Positions 53,764 through 61,981 of a stretch of DNA of 64,000 bases are shown here, piece after piece. Location of the stretch: assembly GCF_003331145.1 (NCBI RefSeq), contig NZ_QLVE01000022.1, forward strand, positions 62,001-126,000, in the 5' to 3' direction. Made by a program: the position numbers and the translations under genes. The notes under the pieces are model-generated. The model did not search any database. It was not told the DNA's origin and saw only the letters and a program-made list of their open reading frames with translations. The stretch's first letter is position 1; the number at the start of each line of letters is the position of its first letter. Source of the DNA: Exiguobacterium sp. TNDT2. Lineage in GTDB: Bacteria; Bacillota; Bacilli; Exiguobacteriales; Exiguobacteriaceae.

Positions 53764-54975
53764 ATGAATATCATGAGCGTGGTTGGTATTTTGGCACTAA
53801 TTGGAATCGCTTACATCTTCTCTACCAACCGTAAAGCCATCAAATGGCGCACCGTTCTTGCCGCGTTCGCGGTACAGTTTACGTTCGCCTTCCTCGTCCT
53901 CTTCACGACAGTAGGACGTAACGCGTTAGAATGGATCTCAGGCGGCGTACAAAGCGTCTTGAACACGGCGAACGCCGGAATCAGCTTCGTCTTCGGTACA
54001 GCTGTCGGAGAAGGCAACTTCGTCTTCGCGTTCCAAGTGTTGACGATCATCGTCTTCATGTCGTCACTCATCGCCCTTCTCTATTATGTAGGTGTCATGC
54101 AGTGGGTCATCCGAATCCTCGGTACGGCGCTCGCGAAAGCACTCGGTACGTCACGTAAAGAGTCACTGTCAGCGACAGCGAACATCTTCGTCGGTCAGAC
54201 GGAAGCTCCGCTCGTCATCAAGCCTTACCTTCCAACAATGACACAATCGGAACTCTTCGCCGTCATGGTCGGTGGTCTTGCCTCGGTTGCCGGTTCAGTT
54301 CTTGCTGGATACGCTGCTCTTGGTGTACCGCTCGAGTACTTGCTCGCAGCGAGCTTCATGGCTGCTCCTGCTGGTCTCATGTTCGCGAAAATCATCGTCC
54401 CGGAAACAGACGTACCGGATGACGATATCGAAATCGCTGAAGATGAAGAGAACAAGGCAGCGAACTTCGTCGATGCAGCCGCTCGCGGTGCCTCTGACGG
54501 TCTCTTCCTTGCGTTAAACGTCGGTGCGATGCTTCTCGCCTTCGTTTCATTGATCGCGCTCGTCAACTTGATTCTTGGTGGAATCGGCGGTTTGTTCGGT
54601 TTCGACGGCCTCACGCTCCAATTGATTCTTGGTTATGTGTTCGCACCGCTCGCATTCGTCATCGGTGTACCATGGGCAGATGCTGTTCAGTTCGGTAGCT
54701 TCCTCGGTCAAAAACTCGTCTTGAACGAATTTGTGGCTTTCTCTGAGTTTGCACCAATCATCGGTTCGGGAGAACTTTCGGCTCGTACGGAAGCGATGAC
54801 GGCCTTCGCACTCTGTGGATTCGCCAACATCTCATCACTCGCCATCCTTCTCGGTGGTCTCGGTGGAATGGCACCGAACCGTCGGAACGACATCGCGCGC
54901 ATGGGTGTCCTCGCAATTCTTGCAGGTACGCTTGCCAACTTGATGTCAGCCACGCTTGCTGGTCTGCTTCTCTAA
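53764..54975 (+). CDS. nupC: NupC family nucleoside transporter
   Basis: A concentrative nucleoside transporter (CNT family) that imports nucleosides with H+ or Na+. Signatures: LGTSRKESLSATANIFVGQTEAPL holds the substrate loop (key piece VGQTEAP), the gate region GFANISSLAILLGGLGGMAP is near the C-terminus, and about eight to ten membrane segments fit 403 residues. AAAGGAGCAC precedes the ATG. The cre-like leader site suggests CcpA control, so nucleosides serve as a secondary carbon source. It is monocistronic. Confidence 0.93.
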   Translation: MNIMSVVGILALIGIAYIFSTNRKAIKWRTVLAAFAVQFTFAFLVLFTTVGRNALEWISGGVQSVLNTANAGISFVFGTAVGEGNFVFAFQVLTIIVFMSSLIALLYYVGVMQWVIRILGTALAKALGTSRKESLSATANIFVGQTEAPLVIKPYLPTMTQSELFAVMVGGLASVAGSVLAGYAALGVPLEYLLAASFMAAPAGLMFAKIIVPETDVPDDDIEIAEDEENKAANFVDAAARGASDGLFLALNVGAMLLAFVSLIALVNLILGGIGGLFGFDGLTLQLILGYVFAPLAFVIGVPWADAVQFGSFLGQKLVLNEFVAFSEFAPIIGSGELSARTEAMTAFALCGFANISSLAILLGGLGGMAPNRRNDIARMGVLAILAGTLANLMSATLAGLLL

Positions 54976-54992
54976 TCAAATACGATATACTC

Positions 54993-55023
54993 AGAGTGAT
55001 CACTTCGGTGGTCACTCTTTTTT
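54993..55023 (+). terminator. Terminator after nupC
   Basis: AGAGTGATCAC pairs with GTGGTCACTCT (11 bp) around TTCG and runs into TTTTTT. Confidence 0.9.
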
Positions 55024-55038
55024 GGGGAGGAATGACAT

Positions 55039-55584
55039 ATGTATGGAATGATAGCGCTTTTTGATGAACAAACGGAGAAACGAATTCAAGAGGTATGGGA
55101 AGGCTTGAAACAAGAAGGAATTACTTCTTATGCATATGAAGTCTCGAATCGACAACCTCATATAACATTAGCTAGTTACAGTAGTTTGAATGTTGAGGCG
55201 TATATCGAACTGATGGACAGCTACTATCAATCGAAGGAGGTTATAAATCTAACATTTAGTACGTTGGGTACGTTCATTCAATCGAGTGCACTTTTTCTTT
55301 CACCTACAATCTCATCCGGATTGAGGAGCCTCCACTTAGAGCATCATCGTATATTTGGGGAGTTTAATGATAACGCTGAGTCCTTATATTTGCCGGACTC
55401 ATGGATTCCGCACTGTACACTGGCAAACAGATTGTCTAAAGAAAAGATGGAAGATGCTTTTGAATATTGTACTGATATTGTAAAACCTATAGCTGGAAAA
55501 ATTGTAGAGGTGGCATTAATTGAATTAGTAACACCGGTTCACGTTCGAGTATTACATAGAGTAAAATTATCCGCACAAAAGTAA
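55039..55584 (+). CDS. 2H phosphoesterase / 2'-5' RNA ligase-like protein
   Basis: A 181-residue protein with the two H-x-[ST]-x motifs of the 2H phosphoesterase superfamily: H41-I-T-L and H125-C-T-L, one in each half of the fold. Relatives hydrolyse cyclic nucleotides or 2',3'-cyclic RNA ends, or close 2'-5' bonds; some counter oligoadenylate defence signals. The gene is AT-rich with a different codon use from nupC and ribU, so it was probably acquired. TTGGGGAGG precedes ATG 55039. The substrate cannot be told from sequence. Confidence 0.8.
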   Translation: MYGMIALFDEQTEKRIQEVWEGLKQEGITSYAYEVSNRQPHITLASYSSLNVEAYIELMDSYYQSKEVINLTFSTLGTFIQSSALFLSPTISSGLRSLHLEHHRIFGEFNDNAESLYLPDSWIPHCTLANRLSKEKMEDAFEYCTDIVKPIAGKIVEVALIELVTPVHVRVLHRVKLSAQK

Positions 55585-55675
55585 CAAAGCTAAGTTACTT
55601 AGGTGCATTCTTCTGTCAGGTTTGTCATATGTGACTAGGACCGATAGAAGGGATTGACCAGGAAACGGTGGGGTT

Positions 55676-56254
55676 TTATCGTTCCTGACGAGGGATATCC
55701 ACTTCTTGGAGTCTCGGCCAAGTGGCTTGCCAATTCTTTTTATTGATCCGGGCTCGATAAATATGATGGTGTGAAGCGTCATTCGCAAAGGCTGGTGTGG
55801 GGCGGAGCTTCAGTCCGACAAGGTCGTCAACGCCGTAAGGAACGGCCAACCTTAAACGTCCGTTCTTGGCGAGACTGACACCGATGGCCGTAACCGTCTC
55901 AGGGAAATGGGCCAAGGCGTCGACCGCAGATTGATACGGTGGCAATTGATTGACCAGATGCATGCGGGCCTGGTTTTTGACCGACCAAGGGACGTTCGGT
56001 AACAGGTCGTGCAGTTGTGCCTCATACTGTTCTTCAATCGCCTCGTCGATGTGAAATCGGTCAAAGTAGATGACATCGACGTCCTCGGTCGGCGTCGGTA
56101 CTTCGTAGCCGTGCGCGTCATCCCATATTTTTGCCCGCACGTATCCGGCACAAATTCACCAATCGGGTAAACCGAGCGAAGCGACGATTGTCAACAGACG
56201 CATCAGTTCCACATCAGTCTCTAAAAAATGGGTCACATCTTCAGTCGTGTTCAA
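55676..56254 (-). pseudogene. Nucleotidyltransferase family (PF06042-like) gene broken by an in-frame TGA
   Basis: From TTG 56254 (ribosome site AGGAGG just upstream on the minus strand) the frame reads NTTEDVTHFLETDVELMRLL and on to LGLPDW, then TGA (56156-56158), then ICAGYVRAKIWDDAHGYE and on to VDIPRQER. The family consensus at the break is LPDWW-[IV]-x-AG-[CF]-[IV]-R, so TGA replaces the second Trp (one base change from TGG). The rest is intact, including DVDVIYFD with the metal-binding acids, and the total of about 190 codons is the family length. A truncated protein could start at GTG 56140 but would lack part of the nucleotide-binding region. A real nonsense mutation or a read error are both possible. 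Confidence 0.8.
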
Positions 56255-56294
56255 TCCATCTCCTCCTATTCTCTCATCAGCATAGCGTACCTAT

Positions 56295-56327
56295 ACAAAA
56301 AGCACCTAGACCGGGGTCTAGGTGCTT
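56295..56327 (-). terminator. Terminator of ribU
   Basis: On the minus strand AAGCACCTAGACC and GGTCTAGGTGCTT pair over 12-13 bp and are followed by TTTTTG. Confidence 0.9.
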
Positions 56328-56332
56328 GTCAG

Positions 56333-56920
56333 TTACGCTTGAAGTTGCATGCGCTGGCGTTCGATCCACGGCTTCAATTTGAGGAAGAGTGGGACGAACA
56401 AGGCGCTGATCAACAACGCTTTGATGAGGTTGAACGGCAGGATGCCATAGAGGACGAGGTCCGTTTTGACTGCCGGTTGCGCCATCTCGGTCATGCCGAA
56501 GAAGAACGCATAAGCCGGTAGGATGAGTAAATAGTTCAAGATCGCCAAGCTGAGTGCCATCATGATCGTGCCGGCTACGAGGCCTGAAGCGAGCGCTTTA
56601 TTCGTTTTACGTTTATGGTAGAACCATGCGACCGGATACATAAAGGCGACACCTGCAAAGAAGTTCGCGACTTCACCGACCGGAACACCGCCACCGTTGA
56701 AGACATAGTAGAGGACGTTTTTTAGAGCGACGACCACGACGCCTGCGAGTGGGGAGAAGACGATCCCGGCGACGAGCGCGGGAATGTCACTGAAGTCCAC
56801 TTTCAGGAACGGTGGTAGGAAAGGCAGCGGGAAGTTAAAGAGCATGAGGACAAAAGAAATGGCCCCGAGCATCGATAGCGTCACCAGTGTTGTCAATCGT
56901 TTGTTGCGCGTTGTTTTCAT
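56333..56920 (-). CDS. ribU: Riboflavin ECF transporter S component RibU
   Basis: The substrate-binding membrane subunit of the energy-coupling-factor transporter for riboflavin; it uses shared EcfA/EcfT proteins encoded elsewhere. About six hydrophobic segments, an N-terminal TRNKRLTTLVTLSMLGAISF and FLKVDFSDIPALVAGIVFSP (the flavin-contact region), and an Ala-rich coupling helix are visible. 195 residues. The start at 56920 has AAAGGAGAG upstream; a longer form from 57031 would translate through the riboswitch terminator. An FMN riboswitch in the leader confirms the substrate. Confidence 0.93.
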   Translation of the reverse strand: MKTTRNKRLTTLVTLSMLGAISFVLMLFNFPLPFLPPFLKVDFSDIPALVAGIVFSPLAGVVVVALKNVLYYVFNGGGVPVGEVANFFAGVAFMYPVAWFYHKRKTNKALASGLVAGTIMMALSLAILNYLLILPAYAFFFGMTEMAQPAVKTDLVLYGILPFNLIKALLISALFVPLFLKLKPWIERQRMQLQA

Positions 56921-56967
56921 CAAAATCTCTCCTTTTGTCGCTCCTTGATGAATGGCACCCGTCGCAT

Positions 56968-56997
56968 AGAAAAACCCGATTGTATCAAACAATCGGG
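56968..56997 (-). terminator. Leader terminator between FMN riboswitch and ribU
   Basis: On the minus strand CCCGATTGT and ACAATCGGG pair around TTGAT and are followed by TTTTT. It is probably the switchable terminator of the FMN riboswitch. Confidence 0.8.
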
Positions 56998-57057
56998 AGA
57001 GTTTACGCGCATACGAAATAGATGTTCTCATCGGTGTTTAGACCACGCCAAAGAAAA

Positions 57058-57078
57058 CATCCGAATATCGGTCGGATG
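57058..57078 (-). terminator. Second hairpin directly after the FMN aptamer
   Basis: On the minus strand CATCCGA and TCGGATG pair around CCGATAT and are followed by TTTTCTTT. It could be a first terminator or part of the switching structure. Confidence 0.5.
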
Positions 57079-57083
57079 CCGCC

Positions 57084-57216
57084 ATCTTCTCCCATCCAGA
57101 CTTTACTGTCGGCTCTCGAATCTCACGAAATCAGCAAGCAACGCCTTGCTCGCTCACGGGCTGAGAAGAACTAGTCTTCAATACCGCCGGTCGGGAATTT
57201 CACCCTGCCCCGAAGA
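57084..57216 (-). promoter_or_regulatory. FMN (RFN) riboswitch
   Basis: On the minus strand the conserved RFN blocks appear in order: ATCTTCGGGGCAGGGTGAAA, TTCCCGACCGGCGGT, AGCCCGTGAGC, GATTCGAGAGCCGACAG and TCTGGATGGGAGAAGAT. Binding of FMN should stop expression of ribU when flavin is plentiful. Confidence 0.96.
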
Positions 57217-57248
57217 TGGAACGATTTAATTTTTTTTGTTACAGTTTA

Positions 57249-57277
57249 GTTATACAAGATATTTCACAAAATCTCAA
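57249..57277 (-). promoter_or_regulatory. ribU promoter
   Basis: On the minus strand TTGAGA and TATAAC are 17 bases apart, about 35 bases before the FMN aptamer. Confidence 0.7.
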
Positions 57278-57318
57278 GTCAGTTGACTTGAAGTTAAGAT
57301 AACGAAGGAGGAGTTCAG

Positions 57319-57675
57319 ATGATTCATTTGACAGAATCAGCCGCATTACAAGTCATCGATATGATGAAACAGACCGAACGCCCCGACGACCAGTACTTGC
57401 GGATCAAAGTGCAAGGGGGCGGGTGTACCGGCCTGTCTTACGGGATGGGGTTTGATGAGGATAAGACAGACAAGGACGTTCAGTTTGACCACTATGGTGT
57501 CCGTGTCATCGTCGCGGAAGCCGATCACGGGGTCGTCGACGGTCTCGAGATTGACTATAAGCAGTCGATGCTCGGAGGCGGCTTCACGATTAAAAATCCG
57601 AACGCCATCGCCACGTGCGGTTGCGGCTCGAGTTTCCGGACGGCATCGAACGCCGGGACACCTGGGGATTGCTAA
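57319..57675 (+). CDS. yutM: A-type iron-sulfur carrier (HesB/IscA family, YutM)
   Basis: A 118-residue carrier that passes iron-sulfur clusters from SufBCD to target proteins. The three invariant cysteines are C36 (GGGCTGLSYG), C100 and C102 (ATCGCGSSF). GAAGGAGGAG precedes the ATG. B. subtilis yutM (sufA-like) is in the same cluster with yumB and yumC, as here. It is divergent from ribU, so the two promoters share about 100 bases. Confidence 0.93.
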   Translation: MIHLTESAALQVIDMMKQTERPDDQYLRIKVQGGGCTGLSYGMGFDEDKTDKDVQFDHYGVRVIVAEADHGVVDGLEIDYKQSMLGGGFTIKNPNAIATCGCGSSFRTASNAGTPGDC

Positions 57676-57677
57676 AC

Positions 57678-57712
57678 AAAAGGCCAATCATGCCTCATGA
57701 TTGGCCTTTTTT
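57678..57712. terminator. Bidirectional terminator after yutM
   Basis: AAAAGGCCAATCATG pairs with CATGATTGGCCTTTT (15 bp), with T-runs on both strands. Confidence 0.92.
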
Positions 57713-57716
57713 GTAT

Positions 57717-57959
57717 TCAGTCTGTCTCTTCAATCAGAATTAATCGAATGAGTTTCGAAGCCGCGTCTAACTCGATTTGATGTTGCCAAGGACGAAACGC
57801 TGTGATTTTACACGTGTCGTTCGTGATGCGGAATGAACAGACGCTCTCTTCCTCTTGGTCAAGGACCGAATAACGGCTGAAGTCCGATAAGCTTTGGTAA
57901 ATGGCATATTGTGTCGGTAATTCACACGACCATCCTTTTTCTAATGTGATTTGATGCAT
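57717..57959 (-). CDS. Hypothetical 80-residue protein
   Basis: A small acidic protein, mostly beta-type by eye (MHQITLEKGWSCELPTQYAI at the start, then SVCSFRITNDTCKITAFRPW), with three cysteines but no CxxC. There is no signal peptide or membrane segment. I do not recognise the family. On the minus strand GAAAGAGGCGAG precedes the start, and it shares the strong terminator with yutM, so it is probably a real gene. Confidence 0.6.
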   Translation of the reverse strand: MHQITLEKGWSCELPTQYAIYQSLSDFSRYSVLDQEEESVCSFRITNDTCKITAFRPWQHQIELDAASKLIRLILIEETD

Positions 57960-58086
57960 GCGTCTCGCCTCTTTCTTGTCTATATATATAAGAATAACAA
58001 AAAGAGTTAAGGATGTGGAAGATTAGTCGAGAGGATGCAAGGGAAAATGAATAGAGATGTCATTTTATGTAGGAGGGGCAGGGACG

Positions 58087-58941
58087 ATGAGAAAAGTATT
58101 GATATTTGGCGGCTCACGCTATTTTGGAAAGCGGTTGGCGCTTCGCTTGGCGGAGGCAGGGGACGATGTGACGATTGTGACGCGTGGACAACTGCAAGTG
58201 CCCGAAGCCGAAGGAATCCGGTCGATCAAAGGGGACCGGCAGTCGGTGGCGACGATGAAAGATTTGTCACGCGACCATTATGACCTCGTCTATGACAATA
58301 TTTGCTTCAACCCGTATCAGGCGAAGATCGCCTCAGACGCGTTCATGGATCAAGTCGGCAAATATGTGCTCACGTCGACGATGTCCGTTTATGCGCCAGG
58401 CGCCGAGTTGAAAGAAAGTGACTTCAATCCGCTCCATCATGACTATCATCTCGAGTCCGAACATGACTATGGGCAAGGGAAGCGAGAGGCCGAGTCTTAT
58501 TTCTTCCATCGTGCCTCGTTCCCGGTCGCGACGGTCCGCTTGCCAATCGTGCTAGGACCGGACGACTATACAGACCGTCTCAAATTTTATATCGACGCCG
58601 TCCGACGTGAAGAGCCGATCGTGCTCCATCATTCGGAAGCGAAGATGGGATTCATCTCAAGTTTCGAGGCGGCCGCCTTTTTAGAATGGGTCGGTCGGGC
58701 GAATGTGACCGGACCATTCAACGCGGCGAGTGAAGGGGTCATCTCCCTAGGGGCGTTGATGGAGCGGGTCGGCCACCACTTAAATAAACCGGTCCACATC
58801 ATCAAAGAGGGCGAGTCGTCGCCTTACGATACGGACGTCGACTATTATATGTCGATCGCCGAGGCGAAAAAGGCGGGTTTCGTCTTTACCCAACTCGATG
58901 ACTGGCTCGACCGGGTCATCCTGCAAACAATCCGCAAATGA
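58087..58941 (+). CDS. NAD-dependent epimerase/dehydratase family protein
   Basis: A 284-residue extended/atypical SDR. The nucleotide-binding motif IFGGSRYFGKRLALRLAE is at the N-terminus, and YVLTSTMSVYAPG replaces the usual SSxxVY with the catalytic tyrosine region. The YGQGKREAE segment supplies a YxxxK-like pair. It resembles CSP41/RNA-binding-type epimerase homologues and YutL-independent SDRs; the substrate is unknown. ATG 58087 has AGGAGGGG about 9 bases upstream, better than the in-frame start at 58057. It converges on yumC. Confidence 0.8.
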   Translation: MRKVLIFGGSRYFGKRLALRLAEAGDDVTIVTRGQLQVPEAEGIRSIKGDRQSVATMKDLSRDHYDLVYDNICFNPYQAKIASDAFMDQVGKYVLTSTMSVYAPGAELKESDFNPLHHDYHLESEHDYGQGKREAESYFFHRASFPVATVRLPIVLGPDDYTDRLKFYIDAVRREEPIVLHHSEAKMGFISSFEAAAFLEWVGRANVTGPFNAASEGVISLGALMERVGHHLNKPVHIIKEGESSPYDTDVDYYMSIAEAKKAGFVFTQLDDWLDRVILQTIRK

Positions 58942-58972
58942 AAAATGGCCCTCATCATGAAGATGGGGGCCA
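58941..58972. terminator. Bidirectional terminator between the epimerase gene and yumC
   Basis: TGGCCCTCATC pairs with GATGGGGGCCA (one T-G); the minus strand continues in TTTTT. Confidence 0.75.
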
Positions 58973-58977
58973 CATCA

Positions 58978-59955
58978 TTATTTCCCGGCAAATACCGAAG
59001 TCGAGTGTTGCGGGTGGCGCGCTGTCGGGTCGACGAGCTGCTTCACTTGGTTGATGGCGATTGGGGCTTCACCGAAGCCGGTCGCAATCAATTTCACTTT
59101 TCCTTCGTATGTCGCGATGTCACCACAGGCGAAGATGCCGGCGACCGTCGTCTCCATGCGTGAGTCGACGCGGATCGTATTCTTCTCGAACTCCATGCCC
59201 CAGTTTTTGATTGGGCCGAGCGATGAGACGAAACCGTAATTGCAAATGAGGTCGTCAATTTCGACGAATTTCGATTCGCCGTCTTTGTCGGTCAATTCGA
59301 CTGACTCGATGTGTGTCTCACCTGAGAGTGACTCAATGTTATATGGCGTCCAGACGTTGATCGTCGATGCCTTCATTTGCTCGACTGTATGCTCGTGGGC
59401 ACGGAAGCGGTCACGGCGGTGAACGATATGGACTTCCTTGGCGATTCCTTCAAGCATGAGCGCCCAGTCGACGGCAGAGTCGCCGCCGCCAGCAATCATG
59501 ACGCGGCGGTCGCGGAACTTCTCCATGTTGTCGACGAAGTAATGAAGGTTCGCATAGTCTTCGCATCCATCGATGCCGAGCGGACGTGCGGCGAATGCTC
59601 CATTCCCGGCCGTGATGATGATGGCTTTCGTATGGTATTCATCTTTGTTCGTCGAAATCTGGAACGTGCCGTCTTCGAGACGTTCGACCGTCTCGACCGT
59701 TTCCCCGAGGCGATAGTCCTGTTCAAACTGATCCGCTTGGGCTTTCAATTGGTCAATCAAGTCTTGGGCTTTCACTTTCGGGAAGCCGGCGATGTCGTAA
59801 ATATATTTTTCTGGATAAAGCGTCGATAGTTGTCCACCGAGTTGTGGCAAACTTTCAATCAACGCCGTATCGAGTTGGCGCATACCCGCGTAAAATGCAG
59901 TGAACAGTCCAATCGGACCGCCACCGATGATGATCACATCTTTCGTCGATTTCAT
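58978..59955 (-). CDS. yumC: Ferredoxin--NADP+ reductase (thioredoxin reductase type, YumC)
   Basis: A flavoprotein of 325 residues that moves electrons between NADPH and ferredoxin or flavodoxin. FAD motif [17 protein letters not shown] at the N-terminus and NADPH motif [13 protein letters not shown] in the middle are intact. The CxxC disulfide of true thioredoxin reductases is absent, which identifies the ferredoxin reductase subgroup; the stacking C-terminal extension ([12 protein letters not shown]) is present. The start at 59955 has GAGGAGG upstream; the form from 60000 adds 15 residues without a ribosome site. YumC is an essential redox hub in Bacilli. Confidence 0.93.
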   Translation of the reverse strand: MKSTKDVIIIGGGPIGLFTAFYAGMRQLDTALIESLPQLGGQLSTLYPEKYIYDIAGFPKVKAQDLIDQLKAQADQFEQDYRLGETVETVERLEDGTFQISTNKDEYHTKAIIITAGNGAFAARPLGIDGCEDYANLHYFVDNMEKFRDRRVMIAGGGDSAVDWALMLEGIAKEVHIVHRRDRFRAHEHTVEQMKASTINVWTPYNIESLSGETHIESVELTDKDGESKFVEIDDLICNYGFVSSLGPIKNWGMEFEKNTIRVDSRMETTVAGIFACGDIATYEGKVKLIATGFGEAPIAINQVKQLVDPTARHPQHSTSVFAGK

Positions 59956-60109
59956 CGAATTCCTCCTCAAAACGTATACACCTATTATAGTGACAAACAT
60001 GAATTAAATCCATTCCCTACAAACATCCTACACATTCAAAAAAAATTCAAGAAGATAAGCTTTTCCGTTGAGAAAACGAAATAAACAGCGTACAATGAAC
60101 GAGAAGCAA

Positions 60110-60130
60110 TTGTGAACATTGGTTGAACAA
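60110..60130 (+). promoter_or_regulatory. Rex-like inverted repeat upstream of ndh
   Basis: TTGTGAAC-ATTGG-TTGAACAA resembles the Rex operator TTGTGAA-N4-TTCACAA, but the spacer is five bases and the right arm differs. A second TTGTGAA with the palindrome TGAACGTTCA lies at 60144-60156. Regulation by NADH level is plausible. Confidence 0.35.
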
Positions 60131-60222
60131 GATTTTAGGCTTTATTGTGAACGTTCATGTGAAAAAACACACAACATGACTGTTCAAAAAAACACAACTT
60201 TCAAAACAAGGTGGAAATGAAC

Positions 60223-61434
60223 ATGAAACGACCTAATATTGTTATTCTTGGCGCAGGTTTTGGTGGACTGATCACAGCAGTGAATCTCCAGAAGACGCTT
60301 TCAGCTAGCGACGCGAACATCACGCTCATCAACAAGCATGATTACCATTATCAAACGACATGGCTCCACGAACCAGCGGCGGGAACGATGAAACCGGAGC
60401 AAGCTCGGATTTACATCAACGACGTTGTGAACCCGTCACGTGTGAAATTCGTCAAAGGAATCGTCGATCGCGTCGATACTACCGCTAAACAAGTATTACT
60501 TGAAGACGGATCGACGGTTGAATATGATTACGTCGTATTCGCGCTTGGCGGTGTACCGGAAACATTCGGGATTCCAGGTCTCAAAGAGAATGCGATGACA
60601 ATCAGTTCATTGAACAGCGTCCGTAAAATCAAAGAACATATCGAGTACTCGTTCGCTCAATATAAAACGAACGGTTCAGCTGACCGCTCGTACGTGACAA
60701 TCGTCGTCGGCGGCGCAGGGTTCACGGGCATCGAGTTCCTCGGTGAGCTCGTCAACCGCGTGCCTGAGCTTTGCAAACAGTATGACGTGCCACGTGAAGC
60801 GGTTCGCATCGTGAACATCGAGGCGGCTCCGACCGTCCTTCCTGGTTTTGACCCAGAACTTACGACGTATGCACAGAAATGGCTCGAGCGTAACGGTGTG
60901 GAGATGAAACTCGGCAACGGCATCAAAGGCGTTGAGCCTGGCGTCGTCACGTTCGGTCCGCTTCAAGGCGACACGACGGAGACGATCGCAGCGAACACGA
61001 TTCTTTGGACAGGTGGCGTGAGCGGTAGTCCGATTATCGAGAAATCTGGCTTTGAGGCGGTCCGTAACCGTGTCATGGTCGAGGCGGACAACCGTGCCCC
61101 GGGTCACGACAACGTCTTCATCATCGGTGACTGCTCGGCTGTCATGGATCCGGTTTCGAATCGTCCATACCCGCCGACTGCCCAAATCGCGACGCAACAA
61201 GCGCATAATGTAGCGAAGAACATTGCCTCGCTCATTAACGGGAAACCAACATCGAAATTCAAGTATGAGAGCAAAGGAACAGTCGCTTCACTTGGTCATA
61301 ACGATGGTATTGGGATCGTTATGGGTAAAAAGATCTTCGGTCGCAACGCTTCATTCATGAAAAAAGTGATCGACAACAAACACTTCCTGGAATTGAGAAA
61401 GTACGGTCTCGTCCTCAAAAAAGGTAAATTCTAA
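60223..61434 (+). CDS. ndh: Type II NADH dehydrogenase (Ndh, YumB-like)
   Basis: A non-proton-pumping NADH:menaquinone reductase feeding the respiratory chain. The FAD motif is VILGAGFGGLITAVNL, the NADH motif IVVGGAGFTGIEFLGELV near residue 155, and FIIGDCSAV near residue 300; the C-terminal amphipathic part (FMKKVIDNKHFLELRKYG) attaches to the membrane. 403 residues. ATG 60223 has AAGGTGG 8 bases upstream; the closer ATG 60217 and GTG 60211 overlap that site. The region before it carries Rex-like repeats. Confidence 0.92.
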   Translation: MKRPNIVILGAGFGGLITAVNLQKTLSASDANITLINKHDYHYQTTWLHEPAAGTMKPEQARIYINDVVNPSRVKFVKGIVDRVDTTAKQVLLEDGSTVEYDYVVFALGGVPETFGIPGLKENAMTISSLNSVRKIKEHIEYSFAQYKTNGSADRSYVTIVVGGAGFTGIEFLGELVNRVPELCKQYDVPREAVRIVNIEAAPTVLPGFDPELTTYAQKWLERNGVEMKLGNGIKGVEPGVVTFGPLQGDTTETIAANTILWTGGVSGSPIIEKSGFEAVRNRVMVEADNRAPGHDNVFIIGDCSAVMDPVSNRPYPPTAQIATQQAHNVAKNIASLINGKPTSKFKYESKGTVASLGHNDGIGIVMGKKIFGRNASFMKKVIDNKHFLELRKYGLVLKKGKF

Positions 61435-61445
61435 ACAAGTTGATT

Positions 61446-61479
61446 AAGTAGCCTGTTCATCTGAACGGGCTACTTTTTT
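61446..61479 (+). terminator. Terminator after ndh
   Basis: AAGTAGCCTGTTC pairs with GAACGGGCTACTT (one T-G) and continues into TTTT. Confidence 0.88.
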
Positions 61480-61557
61480 GATGACTCCTTATGGTTCACC
61501 TTTGACCTAATGGAAGCCGATTCGGTATAATAGACAACGGGAAAAGGGGGCAATCGC

Positions 61558-61875
61558 ATGCATATCATCCAGGCTGTCATTGGGGCGATTCTTTATTTGG
61601 TCATCTTCTTCAGCATCGGTTTCATTTTGAATATGTTGCTTAAAAAAACATGGACGCTCGTGTTCATCTATCCGATTTTCGTCATTATGATGATTGATAA
61701 CGTCAAGCTCTCAAGTTACATCACAGAGACATCGACCGCGCTCGCTAACGTTTATGAGCGGGTGCTCGGACTCCAGTTTTTGGATGTGTTCATGCTCGGT
61801 TTCGGACTACTCGGTGCAATTTTGGCCGGTGTCACGATCCGCTACCTGCGCAAGAGCGGTTACTCAATGTTTTAA
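61558..61875 (+). CDS. yuiB: YuiB family membrane protein
   Basis: A 105-residue protein with three or four hydrophobic segments, matching YuiB: IGAILYLVIFFSIGFILNMLL at the start, then WTLVFIYPIFVIMMID and a last helix near LGFGLLGAILAGVTI. In B. subtilis yuiB lies beside yumB, as here. Function unknown. AAAAGGGGGC precedes the ATG. A terminator overlaps its stop codon. Confidence 0.82.
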   Translation: MHIIQAVIGAILYLVIFFSIGFILNMLLKKTWTLVFIYPIFVIMMIDNVKLSSYITETSTALANVYERVLGLQFLDVFMLGFGLLGAILAGVTIRYLRKSGYSMF

Positions 61876-61903
61876 AGACGACAGAAATGTTCGTCTTTTT
61901 TTG
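61874..61903 (+). terminator. Terminator after yuiB
   Basis: AAAGACGA pairs with TCGTCTTT around CAGAAATGT and continues into TTTT. Confidence 0.82.
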
Positions 61904-61981
61904 TTTTCCGCCTACTTTTTTAGAAGGCTAACCGATATACTAAATAAGATAACGATTTAATTAGTAAGGGATGCGATACGA

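Noticed and set aside
56156-56158. TGA read as Trp or selenocysteine
   Set aside because: Other genes in the window end in TGA, and no SECIS-like structure is evident; a nonsense mutation is simpler.
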